DNA of 32,748 nucleotides from Alphaproteobacteria bacterium (GTDB lineage: Bacteria > Pseudomonadota > Alphaproteobacteria > Micavibrionales > Micavibrionaceae), in NCBI GenBank assembly GCA_023150415.1, contig JAKLKY010000020.1, forward strand, positions 1-32,748. Direction: 5' to 3'. The stretch's first letter is position 1, and each line of letters starts with the position of its first letter. This document shows, in pieces, positions 1-7,554 of the stretch. The notes below the pieces were generated by a model. That model ran no database searches and was not told where the DNA came from. It was given only the letters and a program-made list of their open reading frames with translations. The position numbers and the translations under genes were made by a program.

Positions 1-43
1 CCGTCAAAGGCCGGAACAGTGAATCAAGGATATAGGGGCGCAT
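1..43 (-). CDS. recG: RecG ATP-dependent DNA helicase, N-terminal 14 codons only (partial)
   Basis: A reading frame on the minus strand starts with ATG at 43-41 and leaves the window after 14 codons (MRPYILDSLFRPLT). This resembles the N-terminus of alphaproteobacterial RecG, which typically begins with a Met-Arg-Pro stretch and a Leu-Phe-x-Pro-(Leu/Ile)-Thr segment. RecG is the branch-migrating helicase that remodels stalled forks and Holliday junctions. Supporting context: recG and sdhE are commonly divergent neighbours in alphaproteobacteria, and sdhE begins 47 bases away on the plus strand. Only the extreme N-terminus is visible and no helicase motif can be checked, so the call rests on that short match plus synteny. 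Confidence 0.6.
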   Translation of the reverse strand, partial: MRPYILDSLFRPLT

Positions 44-51
44 AAAATTGT

Positions 52-79
52 CTTACCACCAAGGCACCAGAGTGGTAAG
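52..79. repeat. Hairpin in the recG-sdhE intergenic region; possible degenerate copy of the ACCACCAAGG palindrome
   Basis: Arms CTTACCAC (52-59) and GTGGTAAG (72-79) are perfectly complementary around a 12-base loop. The left half, ACCACCAAGGCACCA (56-70), matches 14 of 15 bases of the arm of the 76-bp palindromes at 10271 and 30499, so it may be a shortened relative. There is no T-run, so it does not look like an intrinsic terminator. It lies 10 bases before the sdhE start and would sit in the sdhE leader if transcription begins upstream. Confidence 0.45.
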
Positions 80-89
80 AGACTAATTC

Positions 90-338
90 ATGGACACGTT
101 TCGCAAAAAGCTGATTTTTCGCTCCTGGCATCGCGGCACGAAGGAAATGGATTTGATCTTGGGCTCCTTCGCTGACCGCTACGTGTCGGGTTTCTCAGAA
201 AGCGAATTGCAGGCCTATGAGGAGATTTTAAGTCATAGTGATCCCGATCTTTACAACTGGATCACCGGGGCGGAGCCTGTACCCGAAAACTTGCTCAATC
301 CCGTGCTTTGGCAGCTACTTTCCCATCGATGGGCATAA
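90..338 (+). CDS. sdhE: SdhE, FAD assembly factor for succinate dehydrogenase
   Basis: An 82-residue protein of the SdhE/Sdh5 (DUF339) family, normally 80-100 residues. The family promotes covalent attachment of FAD to the flavoprotein subunit SdhA. The diagnostic RGxxE motif is present as RGTKE (about residues 15-19), followed by the conserved small helical bundle and the acidic 'DPDLYNWITG' segment that aligns with the usual D-x-x-L-x-x-W region. The start is ATG at 90; upstream only a weak AGAG is seen, just after the 52-79 hairpin. It is divergent from the probable recG start. The mfd gene that often follows sdhE in alphaproteobacteria is not here. Confidence 0.9.
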   Translation: MDTFRKKLIFRSWHRGTKEMDLILGSFADRYVSGFSESELQAYEEILSHSDPDLYNWITGAEPVPENLLNPVLWQLLSHRWA

Positions 339-356
339 AATATTGGCATATTATAG

Positions 357-383
357 ATGATTGTATTATTATGATTGTATTAT
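357..383. repeat. Tandem 13-mer in an AT-rich intergenic region
   Basis: ATGATTGTATTAT occurs exactly twice, at 357-369 and 371-383, with a 14-base period. It lies in the AT-rich gap between sdhE and the hypothetical gene at 418, ending 34 bases before that start. This could be a double binding site or simply part of an AT-rich promoter; a TATACT hexamer at 381-386 could act as a -10 element, but no well-spaced -35 was found. Confidence 0.5.
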
Positions 384-417
384 ACTGATGTAATAATGTT
401 TATGAACAAGGAAAGAC

Positions 418-897
418 ATGTCCTCCACTAAACAAACAGCCCCCGATTTACCCGATCGCATGTTCCACATTCGCGACATTGTGGAGGCTTATTTTTATAA
501 AAGCCTAAAAGCAAACGATACACATCTATGCGTTCCAAATTTAGTGGCTCCCGATCAAACAGCCCGCTCACACACAATCAATCACGTTTTATTCGATTTG
601 ATCAATCAGCTTGTTTTTATGGATCCGCCGTTAGAGCACCAGGAAGTGGACGATTTTTTAGAAACAAAAGAAATGCGCGATATTCTGGAAGAAAGATTTT
701 CTTTCCTGAAAGGCATGACAGAGCCAAGAATGGATCGCTTGAATATGTGGCTTTTGGATCAACAAAGACGGCTAGGGTTTGAAAACTGGATTGATGTGCA
801 AGGAAATCAACGTATTTTCATCCCCCCTGCGAACGGGCCGGAAGTGACCGGAGAAGAGCCACCATTCTCGCCCGGACCGCAGATCACACCTTCTTAA
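418..897 (+). CDS. Hypothetical protein, 159 aa
   Basis: Not recognised as a known family. The predicted protein is soluble, with no signal peptide or membrane segment. Its central part (about residues 15-125) looks helical and charged, with an acidic stretch around 'EHQEVDDFLETKEMRDILEERF', and the C-terminus is Pro-rich and probably disordered (residues 133-159). AAGGAAAGAC lies just before the ATG and gives a reasonable ribosome-binding site. The 3' end overlaps the convergent methyltransferase gene by 14 bases. Base composition is somewhat more AT-rich than the flanking housekeeping genes, which may suggest a lineage-specific gene. Confidence 0.65.
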   Translation: MSSTKQTAPDLPDRMFHIRDIVEAYFYKSLKANDTHLCVPNLVAPDQTARSHTINHVLFDLINQLVFMDPPLEHQEVDDFLETKEMRDILEERFSFLKGMTEPRMDRLNMWLLDQQRRLGFENWIDVQGNQRIFIPPANGPEVTGEEPPFSPGPQITPS

Positions 898-1555
898 ACA
901 CCGCGTAATACGCGTAGCCACCGTAAAGCTGCTGAACGGTTAAGGTGCCGCGTTTTTCCAGCTCCAGCCGTTGCAGATAATTTAAAATCTCCGGCTTGTG
1001 ATAGACGTGGAATTTCGAAAGCCACCAGAACAGAAAACGCCGAAACCAGACCGGCAGCTTCTCCTGCCCGCCGAAATCAACGATATGCATCGCCCCGCCG
1101 GATGGCAGAAGCGTAAGCGCATGATCAATCGATTCCCGCCAGGGCGGAATGATGGACAGCGCGTAGGAAAACACAAAATGTTCAAATGGCTCCGTCACGC
1201 CAAACAAAACGCGCGGATCGAATGATTGTGCAAAACCATGGCCGACACGGATATCGCCCAGAAAGCCCTTGCGCTCTAGCGAACGATTGGCGGTCTTGAG
1301 CATTTCCGTTGACGCATCCAGACCAAAAAAGCGCGCCTGCGGATAGGTCTGGGCCATTTTAATTAAATTACGCGCCGTGCCGCAGCCCACTTCGCAGACC
1401 TTATCTTCTGGGCCCGGCTGCAGTTTGCGGATCAAATGATCGCGGCCCAGTAAATAATATTTGCGCGTCAGGTCATACACATGCCGCGTCAGGCGGTACA
1501 TGCTGTCCATGGCGGCGCGGGCATGCGATTCTGAAGAGCTGGATTCTGAGTTCAT
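884..1555 (-). CDS. SAM-dependent methyltransferase, BtaB-like (diacylglyceryl-homoserine N-methyltransferase family)
   Basis: A class I Rossmann-fold methyltransferase. SAM-binding motif I is VCEVGCGTARNL, and the following acidic post-motif is 'FFGLDASTEML'. The preceding segment MDSMYRLTRHVYDLTRKYYLLGRDHLI is characteristic of BtaB-type enzymes, which trimethylate diacylglyceryl-homoserine to the betaine lipid DGTS under phosphate limitation. The open frame extends to a TTG at 1618. I prefer the ATG at 1555 (223 aa), because the extra 21 residues are unlike the family, although the GGAAG before it is very close to the start. No btaA lies next to it, so the substrate could differ. Divergent from gpsA. 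Confidence 0.7.
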   Translation of the reverse strand: MNSESSSSESHARAAMDSMYRLTRHVYDLTRKYYLLGRDHLIRKLQPGPEDKVCEVGCGTARNLIKMAQTYPQARFFGLDASTEMLKTANRSLERKGFLGDIRVGHGFAQSFDPRVLFGVTEPFEHFVFSYALSIIPPWRESIDHALTLLPSGGAMHIVDFGGQEKLPVWFRRFLFWWLSKFHVYHKPEILNYLQRLELEKRGTLTVQQLYGGYAYYAVFKKV

Positions 1556-1643
1556 GCTTCCATAGTAATCATGAATAACCGCACGGGATAAACAAAAATT
1601 TACTGATGCTCCCCACAATAAAAACCATTATAAATAAATTCCA

Positions 1644-2639
1644 ATGACCAGAACGATTTCCATCATCGGCGCCGGGGCGTGGGGAACAGCGCTCGCCCAG
1701 GCCTATGCCATTGCCGGGCGGCCCGTGCGGCTTTGGGCGCGTGAGGCGGAACTGGCGCGGGTGCTGAACGTGCGGCATGAGAATCCAACCTACCTTCCCG
1801 GTGCGCCGCTGGATCCGCGCATCGAGGCAACGGCCGATCTGGCGCAGGCCATGGGCGCTGACATTCTTTTGCTCGTTACGCCGGCGCAAAGCCTGCGGTC
1901 GATGCTGACAAGCATGAAGCCTATGCTCAGGCCGGACGTGCCGGTGGTCCTGTGCGCCAAGGGGATCGAGATTGGGACAGGCCGGCTGCTCAGTGCGATC
2001 GTCCAGGAAATGATCCCGCAGGCACCGCTGGCTGTGCTCAGCGGCCCCACTTTCGCCGGGGAAGTTGTTCAGGGTTTGCCCGCCGCCATGACGCTGGCGA
2101 TCGCCGATAATTCAATCGCTTCCGCCTTGCAAGCGGATCTCAGCACCCCGCGCCTGCGCGCCTATCTCTCCGATGATCTGATCGGCGTTCAAGTGGGGGG
2201 TGCCATCAAGAACGTGATTGCCATTGCCTGCGGAATCGCGCAGGGCAAAGGCTACGGCGAGAGCGCTCGTGCCGCGCTGATCGCGCGCGGTTTGGCGGAG
2301 ATCACGCGTCTGGCGGTGGCTCTGGGCGGCAAGGCGCAGACAATGCTGGGCCTCAGCGGCGTAGGGGATCTCACCCTGACCTGTAATTCCATGCGCTCAC
2401 GTAATTTTTCGCTGGGTGTGGCGCTGGGGCAGGGGCAGAGCCTGCAATCGATCCTCGATAATCGCGCCGCTGTTACCGAAGGCATTTACACCGCGCAGGC
2501 CGCCAGCGCTTTGGCGCAACAAATCGGCGTTGATATGCCAATTACAAAAGCGGTACAAGCGTGTTTGCAGGAAGGCCTGGCGGTTGACAAGGCGATAGAG
2601 GCATTATTGAATCGATCTTTGAAGGATGAATCCGCGTAG
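1644..2639 (+). CDS. gpsA: Glycerol-3-phosphate dehydrogenase [NAD(P)+]
   Basis: A 331-residue GpsA of normal length. The enzyme reduces dihydroxyacetone phosphate to sn-glycerol-3-phosphate, the backbone precursor for phospholipids, in the cytosol. The N-terminal Rossmann dinucleotide motif is GAGAWG (residues 9-14). The conserved 'GPTFAGEV' segment and the catalytic-lysine region 'GGAIKNVIAIACGI' are present, followed by the helical C-terminal domain with 'GLSGVGDLTLTC'. The ATG at 1644 directly precedes the Rossmann fold. There is no clear Shine-Dalgarno sequence in the AT-rich leader, so initiation may be weak or leaderless. Its neighbour on the other strand is a putative membrane-lipid methyltransferase, so the two may share a lipid theme. 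Confidence 0.97.
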   Translation: MTRTISIIGAGAWGTALAQAYAIAGRPVRLWAREAELARVLNVRHENPTYLPGAPLDPRIEATADLAQAMGADILLLVTPAQSLRSMLTSMKPMLRPDVPVVLCAKGIEIGTGRLLSAIVQEMIPQAPLAVLSGPTFAGEVVQGLPAAMTLAIADNSIASALQADLSTPRLRAYLSDDLIGVQVGGAIKNVIAIACGIAQGKGYGESARAALIARGLAEITRLAVALGGKAQTMLGLSGVGDLTLTCNSMRSRNFSLGVALGQGQSLQSILDNRAAVTEGIYTAQAASALAQQIGVDMPITKAVQACLQEGLAVDKAIEALLNRSLKDESA

Positions 2640-2681
2640 TTTTCTGCAATTTCATTTCAACCTCTTGCACTGGAGACTCTC

Positions 2682-3161
2682 ATGAAAGACCTGAAATGTC
2701 CGATCACCGGCGTCAGCATTCCCTGGTTTTTGCTCTCGGTTATTATCGGCTTTGCCTTTTTGTTTGGCTATCAATACGTCATGCATGGCATTTGGTTGAT
2801 GCCTGTATATGAACTCACGCCGCAGCTCTGGCGTCCCGTGGCTGAAATGCAAGCACTGTTCCCCTGGTGCATCGGCACAAAGCTGGCCACTGTAATTATC
2901 ATTGGGTTGATCTACACCCGCAACCATGAAGGCAAAGGCATCATGGAAGGCGTACGTTTTGGTGTTCTGATCGGTGCGCTCATGGGCGTGATGATGATGA
3001 GCTCCTATCTCTGGATGCCGATTTCTCTCGATCTGGCGATGAAGTGGCTGGCTGTGGGCTTTGGCGAAGGTCTGGGCCTGGGCATCATCTTCTCGCTCGC
3101 TTATCGCTGCGGTTCTTGCACCGGATCTTGCGCAGGCAAAGACAAAGCCTCCTGCGCCTGA
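2682..3161 (+). CDS. Small membrane protein with four predicted helices and a Cys-rich tail
   Basis: A 159-residue integral membrane protein of unrecognised function. Hydrophobic segments lie at about residues 13-35, 60-80, 92-112 and 122-142. The C-terminus carries a short cysteine-rich tail (CGSCTGSC...SC; five Cys within about 17 residues) that could bind a metal or form disulfides. TGGAGACTCTC before the ATG supplies a good ribosome-binding site. The stop codon (3159-3161) lies 7 bases before the probable GTG start of the EVE-domain gene, so the two are probably co-transcribed and translationally coupled. I cannot assign a transport substrate. Confidence 0.75.
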   Translation: MKDLKCPITGVSIPWFLLSVIIGFAFLFGYQYVMHGIWLMPVYELTPQLWRPVAEMQALFPWCIGTKLATVIIIGLIYTRNHEGKGIMEGVRFGVLIGALMGVMMMSSYLWMPISLDLAMKWLAVGFGEGLGLGIIFSLAYRCGSCTGSCAGKDKASCA

Positions 3162-3168
3162 ACTGTTG

Positions 3169-3570
3169 GTGAAATACTGGCTGCTGAAATCCGAGCCGTC
3201 TGTCTACGGATGGGCTCAGCTGCTGCAAGATGGTTGCACGCACTGGAACGGTGTGCGCAACCATCAAGCGGCGGCGAATTTAAAGGCGATGGTCAAAGGC
3301 GACCGCGCCTTTTTTTATCACTCGAATGAGGGCAAAGAAATTGTCGGGATGGTGGAGATTACACGCACCGCCTATCCCGACCCGTCTGATGAAAGCAGAA
3401 AATTCGTGATGGTGGATATCCGTCCGCTGCGCCCGTTGGCGCGGCCCTTGCCCTTAGCGGAGATCAAGAAACATCCCATTCTCAAAAATATGGCGCTGGT
3501 GCGGCAATCGCGCCTGTCGGTCTGCCCTGTTACCGAGAAGGAATGGAACGTCGTCATGGAGATGGATTGA
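3169..3570 (+). CDS. EVE-domain protein
   Basis: A 133-residue EVE-domain protein (PUA-like fold, related to human THYN1). These proteins bind modified bases or nucleotides in RNA or DNA; the cellular role in most bacteria is uncertain. The hallmark N-terminus KYWLLKSEP is present, followed by 'W-x-G-V-R-N' (WNGVRNHQAAANL) and 'DRAFFYHSNEGKEIVGMVEI'. The open frame runs upstream inside the preceding gene to 3061, but homology starts at Lys-Tyr-Trp, so GTG at 3169 is the best start (TTG at 3166 is also possible). Acs follows 17 bases downstream. Confidence 0.88.
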   Translation: MKYWLLKSEPSVYGWAQLLQDGCTHWNGVRNHQAAANLKAMVKGDRAFFYHSNEGKEIVGMVEITRTAYPDPSDESRKFVMVDIRPLRPLARPLPLAEIKKHPILKNMALVRQSRLSVCPVTEKEWNVVMEMD

Positions 3571-3587
3571 TAAAAGGAGTTTAAGAC

Positions 3588-5510
3588 ATGAGCGACATCA
3601 TAAAACCCTCTGCAACCATAAAGCACAACGCGAAGATATCCGCCGACCAATACGCGCAGATGATGTCCGTTTCGCGCCAGACGCCCGATGAATTCTGGGG
3701 GGCGCAAGCAAAGCGTCTGGACTGGATGAAATTTCCCAGCGTTATCAAGAACACGTCTTTTACTGGCGACGTCAATATCAAGTGGTTTGAAGATGGGGTG
3801 CTGAACGCGTGTTACAATTGTATCGACCGCCATTTGCCGCATAAGGCCAATGACACAGCGTTTATTTTCGAAGCCGATGAGCCGGGGCAAGATCGCCGTA
3901 TAACATACGCCGAACTGCATCGGGATGTCTGCCAGCTTTCCAATGCGCTAAAAGCAAAAGGCGTGAAGAAAGGCGATAGCGTTGCGATCTACATGCCCAT
4001 GATCCCGCAGGCGGCCGTGGCGATGTTGGCCTGTGCGCGCATCGGCGCGGTGCATTCTGTTGTCTTTGGTGGCTTCTCGCCCGAGGCTCTCAAAGACCGT
4101 ATCCTTGATTGCAAAGCAAAAGTTCTTATCACTGCTGATGAAGGCCGGCGCGGCGGCAAGATTGTGCCGCTGAAAATGAATGCCGACCGCGCACTGGAAC
4201 ATTGCCCCGATATGCGGCATGTGATCGTCTTGCGGCATACAGGCGGCGCCGCAGCGATGCAAACTGCACGCGATCACTGGTGGCATGAGATTGTCGACGC
4301 TCAAAACGCCGATTGCCCGTGCGAGCTTATGAACGCGGAAGATCCGCTGTTTATTCTCTACACTTCTGGATCAACCGGAAAACCCAAAGGCGTGCTACAC
4401 ACGACGGGTGGGTATCTGCTCTTCGCCGCGATGACGCATGATCGGGTTTTTGACTATCAACCGGGGGAAGTCTATTGGTGCACAGCGGATGTGGGTTGGG
4501 TGACCGGGCATTCCTATATCGTCTACGGCCCGCTGGCGAACGGCGCGATTTCTTTGATTTTCGAAGGCGTGCCGAATTACCCCGACTGGTCGCGCTTCTG
4601 GCAGGTGGTGGATAAACACAAAGTCAATATTTTCTATACCGCGCCAACGGCTATCCGTTCCCTCATACGCGCCGGCGATGATTTTGTGACGCGCACCAGC
4701 CGTAAATCCTTGCGCCTTCTGGGCAGTGTGGGCGAGCCTATCAATCATGAAGCTTGGCTTTGGTTTTACAACAAGGTGGGTGAGAAGCGCTGCCCCATCA
4801 TGGATACATGGTGGCAGACGGAAACCGGCGGGCATATGATTACGCCGCTGGCCAGTTTCGATCTCAAACCCGGCTCGGCCTCCAAACCTTTCTTCGGTGT
4901 GCAGCCCGTGATCGTCGATAATGAAGGCAAGGTTCTGGAAGGCGCGGCTGAGGGCAACCTGTGTATTGCCGATTCATGGCCGGGGCAGGCGCGCACGCTC
5001 TACGGTGATCACGCGCGGTTCGTGCAGGCTTATTTCTCAACCTACAAAGGCTATTACTTCACCGGCGATGGCGCGCGGCGCGATGCGGACGGCGATTACT
5101 GGATCACGGGCCGCGTCGATGATGTCATCAATGTCTCGGGCCATCGCCTGGGCACGGCGGAAATTGAAAGCGCGATCAACGAACACCATGCCGTGGCCGA
5201 AAGCGCAGTGGTCGGTTTCCCGCACGACATCAAAGGCCAAGGCATTTACGCCTATGTAATTTTGCTGGAGGGCGAAGAAGCTACAGATTCTCTCAAAAAG
5301 GAAATTGTGCAAACCGTGCGCAAGATTATCGGCCCTATTGCCACGCCCGATGTCATCCATATCACGCCGGGCTTGCCCAAAACGCGCTCAGGCAAAATCA
5401 TGCGGCGCATCCTGCGCAAGATTGCGGCGGGGGAGAAGGATAATCTGGGCGACACCTCAACCCTGGCCGATCCGGGAATTGTTGAGGTGCTTATCCAGGG
5501 TCAGTCTTAA
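3588..5510 (+). CDS. acs: Acetyl-CoA synthetase (acetate--CoA ligase, AMP-forming)
   Basis: A 640-residue adenylate-forming enzyme that activates acetate to acetyl-CoA via acetyl-AMP. The P-loop signature [10 protein letters not shown] is present, as are '[10 protein letters not shown]' in the acyl-binding core and the hinge/C-terminal motif '[20 protein letters not shown]'. The catalytic lysine lies in [10 protein letters not shown] (Lys about 603), the residue normally regulated by reversible acetylation. The conserved tail '[13 protein letters not shown]' supports Acs rather than PrpE. AAGGAG precedes the ATG. Its 3' end overlaps the convergent GapR-like gene by four bases. Together with the acetoacetyl-CoA synthetase and malic enzyme in this window it suggests growth on short-chain acids or storage polymers. 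Confidence 0.96.
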   Translation: MSDIIKPSATIKHNAKISADQYAQMMSVSRQTPDEFWGAQAKRLDWMKFPSVIKNTSFTGDVNIKWFEDGVLNACYNCIDRHLPHKANDTAFIFEADEPGQDRRITYAELHRDVCQLSNALKAKGVKKGDSVAIYMPMIPQAAVAMLACARIGAVHSVVFGGFSPEALKDRILDCKAKVLITADEGRRGGKIVPLKMNADRALEHCPDMRHVIVLRHTGGAAAMQTARDHWWHEIVDAQNADCPCELMNAEDPLFILYTSGSTGKPKGVLHTTGGYLLFAAMTHDRVFDYQPGEVYWCTADVGWVTGHSYIVYGPLANGAISLIFEGVPNYPDWSRFWQVVDKHKVNIFYTAPTAIRSLIRAGDDFVTRTSRKSLRLLGSVGEPINHEAWLWFYNKVGEKRCPIMDTWWQTETGGHMITPLASFDLKPGSASKPFFGVQPVIVDNEGKVLEGAAEGNLCIADSWPGQARTLYGDHARFVQAYFSTYKGYYFTGDGARRDADGDYWITGRVDDVINVSGHRLGTAEIESAINEHHAVAESAVVGFPHDIKGQGIYAYVILLEGEEATDSLKKEIVQTVRKIIGPIATPDVIHITPGLPKTRSGKIMRRILRKIAAGEKDNLGDTSTLADPGIVEVLIQGQS

Positions 5511-5821
5511 GCCATGCCAATCGCGGCCATGTAGAGCTCAAGCAGCTCGTCTTCCTCGCGGCGCTTCTCCGGCTCCATCTTCTGCAGCTTCAAGATGCGC
5601 CGCATGGTTTTGGTGTCGAAACCAACGCCCTTGGCTTCGGCGTAAATATCTCTCACATCTTCAGCCAGCGCCTTTTTCTCTTCCTCCAGACGTTCGATAC
5701 GCTCCAGAAAACTTTTCAGCCGCGCACCGGCCACCCCGCCCGTGCTGCCGACCTGTCCGGATTCGGATTCATCTTCGTCATTGGAAACCGACTGGCGGAC
5801 GCTGGCAATGCTCTTGGCCAT
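5507..5821 (-). CDS. GapR-like DNA-binding protein (DUF2312)
   Basis: A 104-residue protein of the DUF2312/GapR family. In Caulobacter, GapR is a nucleoid-associated protein that recognises overtwisted DNA ahead of replication and transcription machinery. The diagnostic coiled-coil block '[20 protein letters not shown]' (about residues 35-54) is followed by '[22 protein letters not shown]' and the C-terminal acidic helix ending in LYMAAIGMA. The first 30 residues are an acidic, Ser-rich disordered extension. GAGGA lies upstream of the ATG. Found almost only in alphaproteobacteria and their phages, so it supports the taxonomic call. Confidence 0.92.
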   Translation of the reverse strand: MAKSIASVRQSVSNDEDESESGQVGSTGGVAGARLKSFLERIERLEEEKKALAEDVRDIYAEAKGVGFDTKTMRRILKLQKMEPEKRREEDELLELYMAAIGMA

Positions 5822-5951
5822 GAAATAATCCTCTCGTTTATGATTCGTGAAGCACTGATTTTAGCCAAAACAAAACTTTAGGCAATGGGGAAGGCAGTGG
5901 CGATACAAAAATTATTGTGTCTCCCTTCGCTCTGCTTCCTTCAATTCGATT

Positions 5952-6629
5952 CTATTGCGACGCTTTATTTTCTGCCACGCGCCAATACTCGATCCACACC
6001 CCATCCATGCCGGGGGCTTGCGCGCTGCGCCCGACTTGCACCGTCAGGCGCAAATTCCGGTTGATCGGCTCGGCATGCTGATATTCCTGCGCGCCGCGGG
6101 GCAGGTAGGATAGCATCACCGGCACTTCAAACAGCCAGCGATAGCGCCCTTCAACCGCGCCCTCATTCAGCAACAGCGGCGCACTCTGTACAAAGCTGCG
6201 CAATTGATAGCGCCCATCGGCCAGCGCGCCTGCAATGCCGCTGTCGGCGTAGAATTGTTGCTGCGCGGCAAAGGTGCTTGGCTCAAAATGCGGCCTGATT
6301 TTTTGCAGATGCGCGGCCATATCAGCTCCCTCAATCGTCAGGGCCTCAGACACGGCCATCACCGCCCACTGGCCGATTTGCTCCGTACTCCGATGCGGCA
6401 GCTGCAACGGCACGGCATTCTGCGGCAAGCTGTTTTCAGCCGACGCAGCGGCGGCGGGCGCATTGGTCGGAGGTTGCTCCGGCTGTTGCGCGAAGGGCGC
6501 CTGCAAGGTTTTCGTCGGGTCGGGCGTTTCTTCTTTCAGCATGGGAAAGAAAAAATCTTTCAATCCCGCAGCATGCGCCGCAGGCGCCGCAACCAGAAGA
6601 ACCATCAAAACAAAAAGAAACCGCATCAT
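5952..6629 (-). CDS. DotI/IcmL/TraM-like periplasmic protein
   Basis: A 225-residue exported protein. A signal peptide (residues 1-20, with AHA as a probable cleavage site) is followed by a Pro/Ala-rich linker (about 35-75) and a C-terminal domain (about 80-215) resembling the periplasmic domain of DotI/IcmL from type IVB secretion and TraM from IncI conjugation. Features seen are 'TEQIGQWAVMAVSEALTIEG', 'IRPHFEPSTFAAQQQFYADSGI' and 'GRYRWLFEVPVMLSYLPRG'. DotI normally has a TM anchor and works with DotJ in the inner membrane; here the N-terminus reads as a cleavable signal. No other dot/icm gene is in the window. The family call is by pattern recognition and should be checked with a profile. 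Confidence 0.6.
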   Translation of the reverse strand: MMRFLFVLMVLLVAAPAAHAAGLKDFFFPMLKEETPDPTKTLQAPFAQQPEQPPTNAPAAAASAENSLPQNAVPLQLPHRSTEQIGQWAVMAVSEALTIEGADMAAHLQKIRPHFEPSTFAAQQQFYADSGIAGALADGRYQLRSFVQSAPLLLNEGAVEGRYRWLFEVPVMLSYLPRGAQEYQHAEPINRNLRLTVQVGRSAQAPGMDGVWIEYWRVAENKASQ

Positions 6630-6663
6630 CTTACAATCGCATAATTCAAGAAATCTGTCGAGA

Positions 6664-7542
6664 TCATGCTATAGAGGCTTGCGGATCCAGGGATTGCAGA
6701 TATTTCATCAAGGACAATCCCGAGATGTTTTCAATTTCACGGATGAATTCTGGTTTTTCATTGCGCACCAGCACGGGCAGGATTTGCGCAATCAGCGCCT
6801 TTGCACTCTCATACTGTTTTCCGCGGGCCTTATTGTCTTCCTTCATTTCTTCAAGCGAGCTGTTGTGTTCCTGCTCCTCACGTTTTTCCAGCAGCGCATA
6901 ATCTTCCTCAAGATCCTTAATGTATCTAGGAATATCGCGCACCAGCTCTGCCGCCGCTGTCTTCATGTAACGGACAAAGTCGGGATCTTCTCCATCCAGC
7001 AGCAGCGGCAGTGAAATCACGAAATTGCGTTTCAGGAGCCATTCCTTAATAAAGTCCTCCCAAGTGTTCCACATCTTTGCGTATCCTTGAGAGTCCTCGG
7101 GATAGATGACGTTGTAACTTTCCTCGAACAAGGCGATCAGAGTGGCATAAAACTCGTATTGTTGCTTTTTGAGAACATCCTCCAGTTTCTGGTCGTGCAC
7201 GTTAATTGCAGGATTATTTATCAGGATTTCCATGACCTTGCTGTAACGCGCGTTCAGCCGGATATAGGTTTCCTCTTCCTCATTCTCGCGTTCTTTTTTT
7301 TCCTGCTCCAGTTTTTCGCGGTGTGTTTTTCTATGCTCATACAAAAAAACAAGGATGGCAAAAGGGAAACCAACCGCTGTCGTTAGAGCGCCCCACATTT
7401 CCCAGAAGCGAACGGTGTCCTCTTCTACGTGCACGAGGCTTTGAACAAGATCTGGATATAAATGGGACACTGAAATCGCGCCTGTAGCGAGCGCAAAAGC
7501 GGCGCATAATCCTAAAATTGTTTTACGCGAAGGTTTCATCAA
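6664..7542 (-). CDS. Membrane protein with two N-terminal helices and a charged coiled coil
   Basis: A 292-residue protein not assigned to a function. Two hydrophobic helices lie at about residues 8-26 and 48-67. A highly charged Lys/Glu coiled coil follows (about 70-95, HRKTHREKLEQEKKEREN), and then a soluble, largely helical domain with many aromatic residues. The topology resembles small membrane-anchored DUF4760-type proteins, but the match is only architectural. It sits 12 bases after COQ9 on the same strand and 34 bases before the DotI-like gene, so COQ9, this gene and the DotI-like gene may form one transcription unit. Confidence 0.7.
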   Translation of the reverse strand: MMKPSRKTILGLCAAFALATGAISVSHLYPDLVQSLVHVEEDTVRFWEMWGALTTAVGFPFAILVFLYEHRKTHREKLEQEKKERENEEEETYIRLNARYSKVMEILINNPAINVHDQKLEDVLKKQQYEFYATLIALFEESYNVIYPEDSQGYAKMWNTWEDFIKEWLLKRNFVISLPLLLDGEDPDFVRYMKTAAAELVRDIPRYIKDLEEDYALLEKREEQEHNSSLEEMKEDNKARGKQYESAKALIAQILPVLVRNEKPEFIREIENISGLSLMKYLQSLDPQASIA

Positions 7543-7554
7543 TCAACGCCAAAC

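Noticed and set aside
52-79. Intrinsic terminator before sdhE
   Set aside because: The hairpin is not followed by a T-run and lies between divergent genes.
6274-7014. Plus-strand open frame of 246 codons over the DotI-like and membrane protein genes
   Set aside because: Antisense to two genes with good signal peptide or TM structure; no motif of its own.
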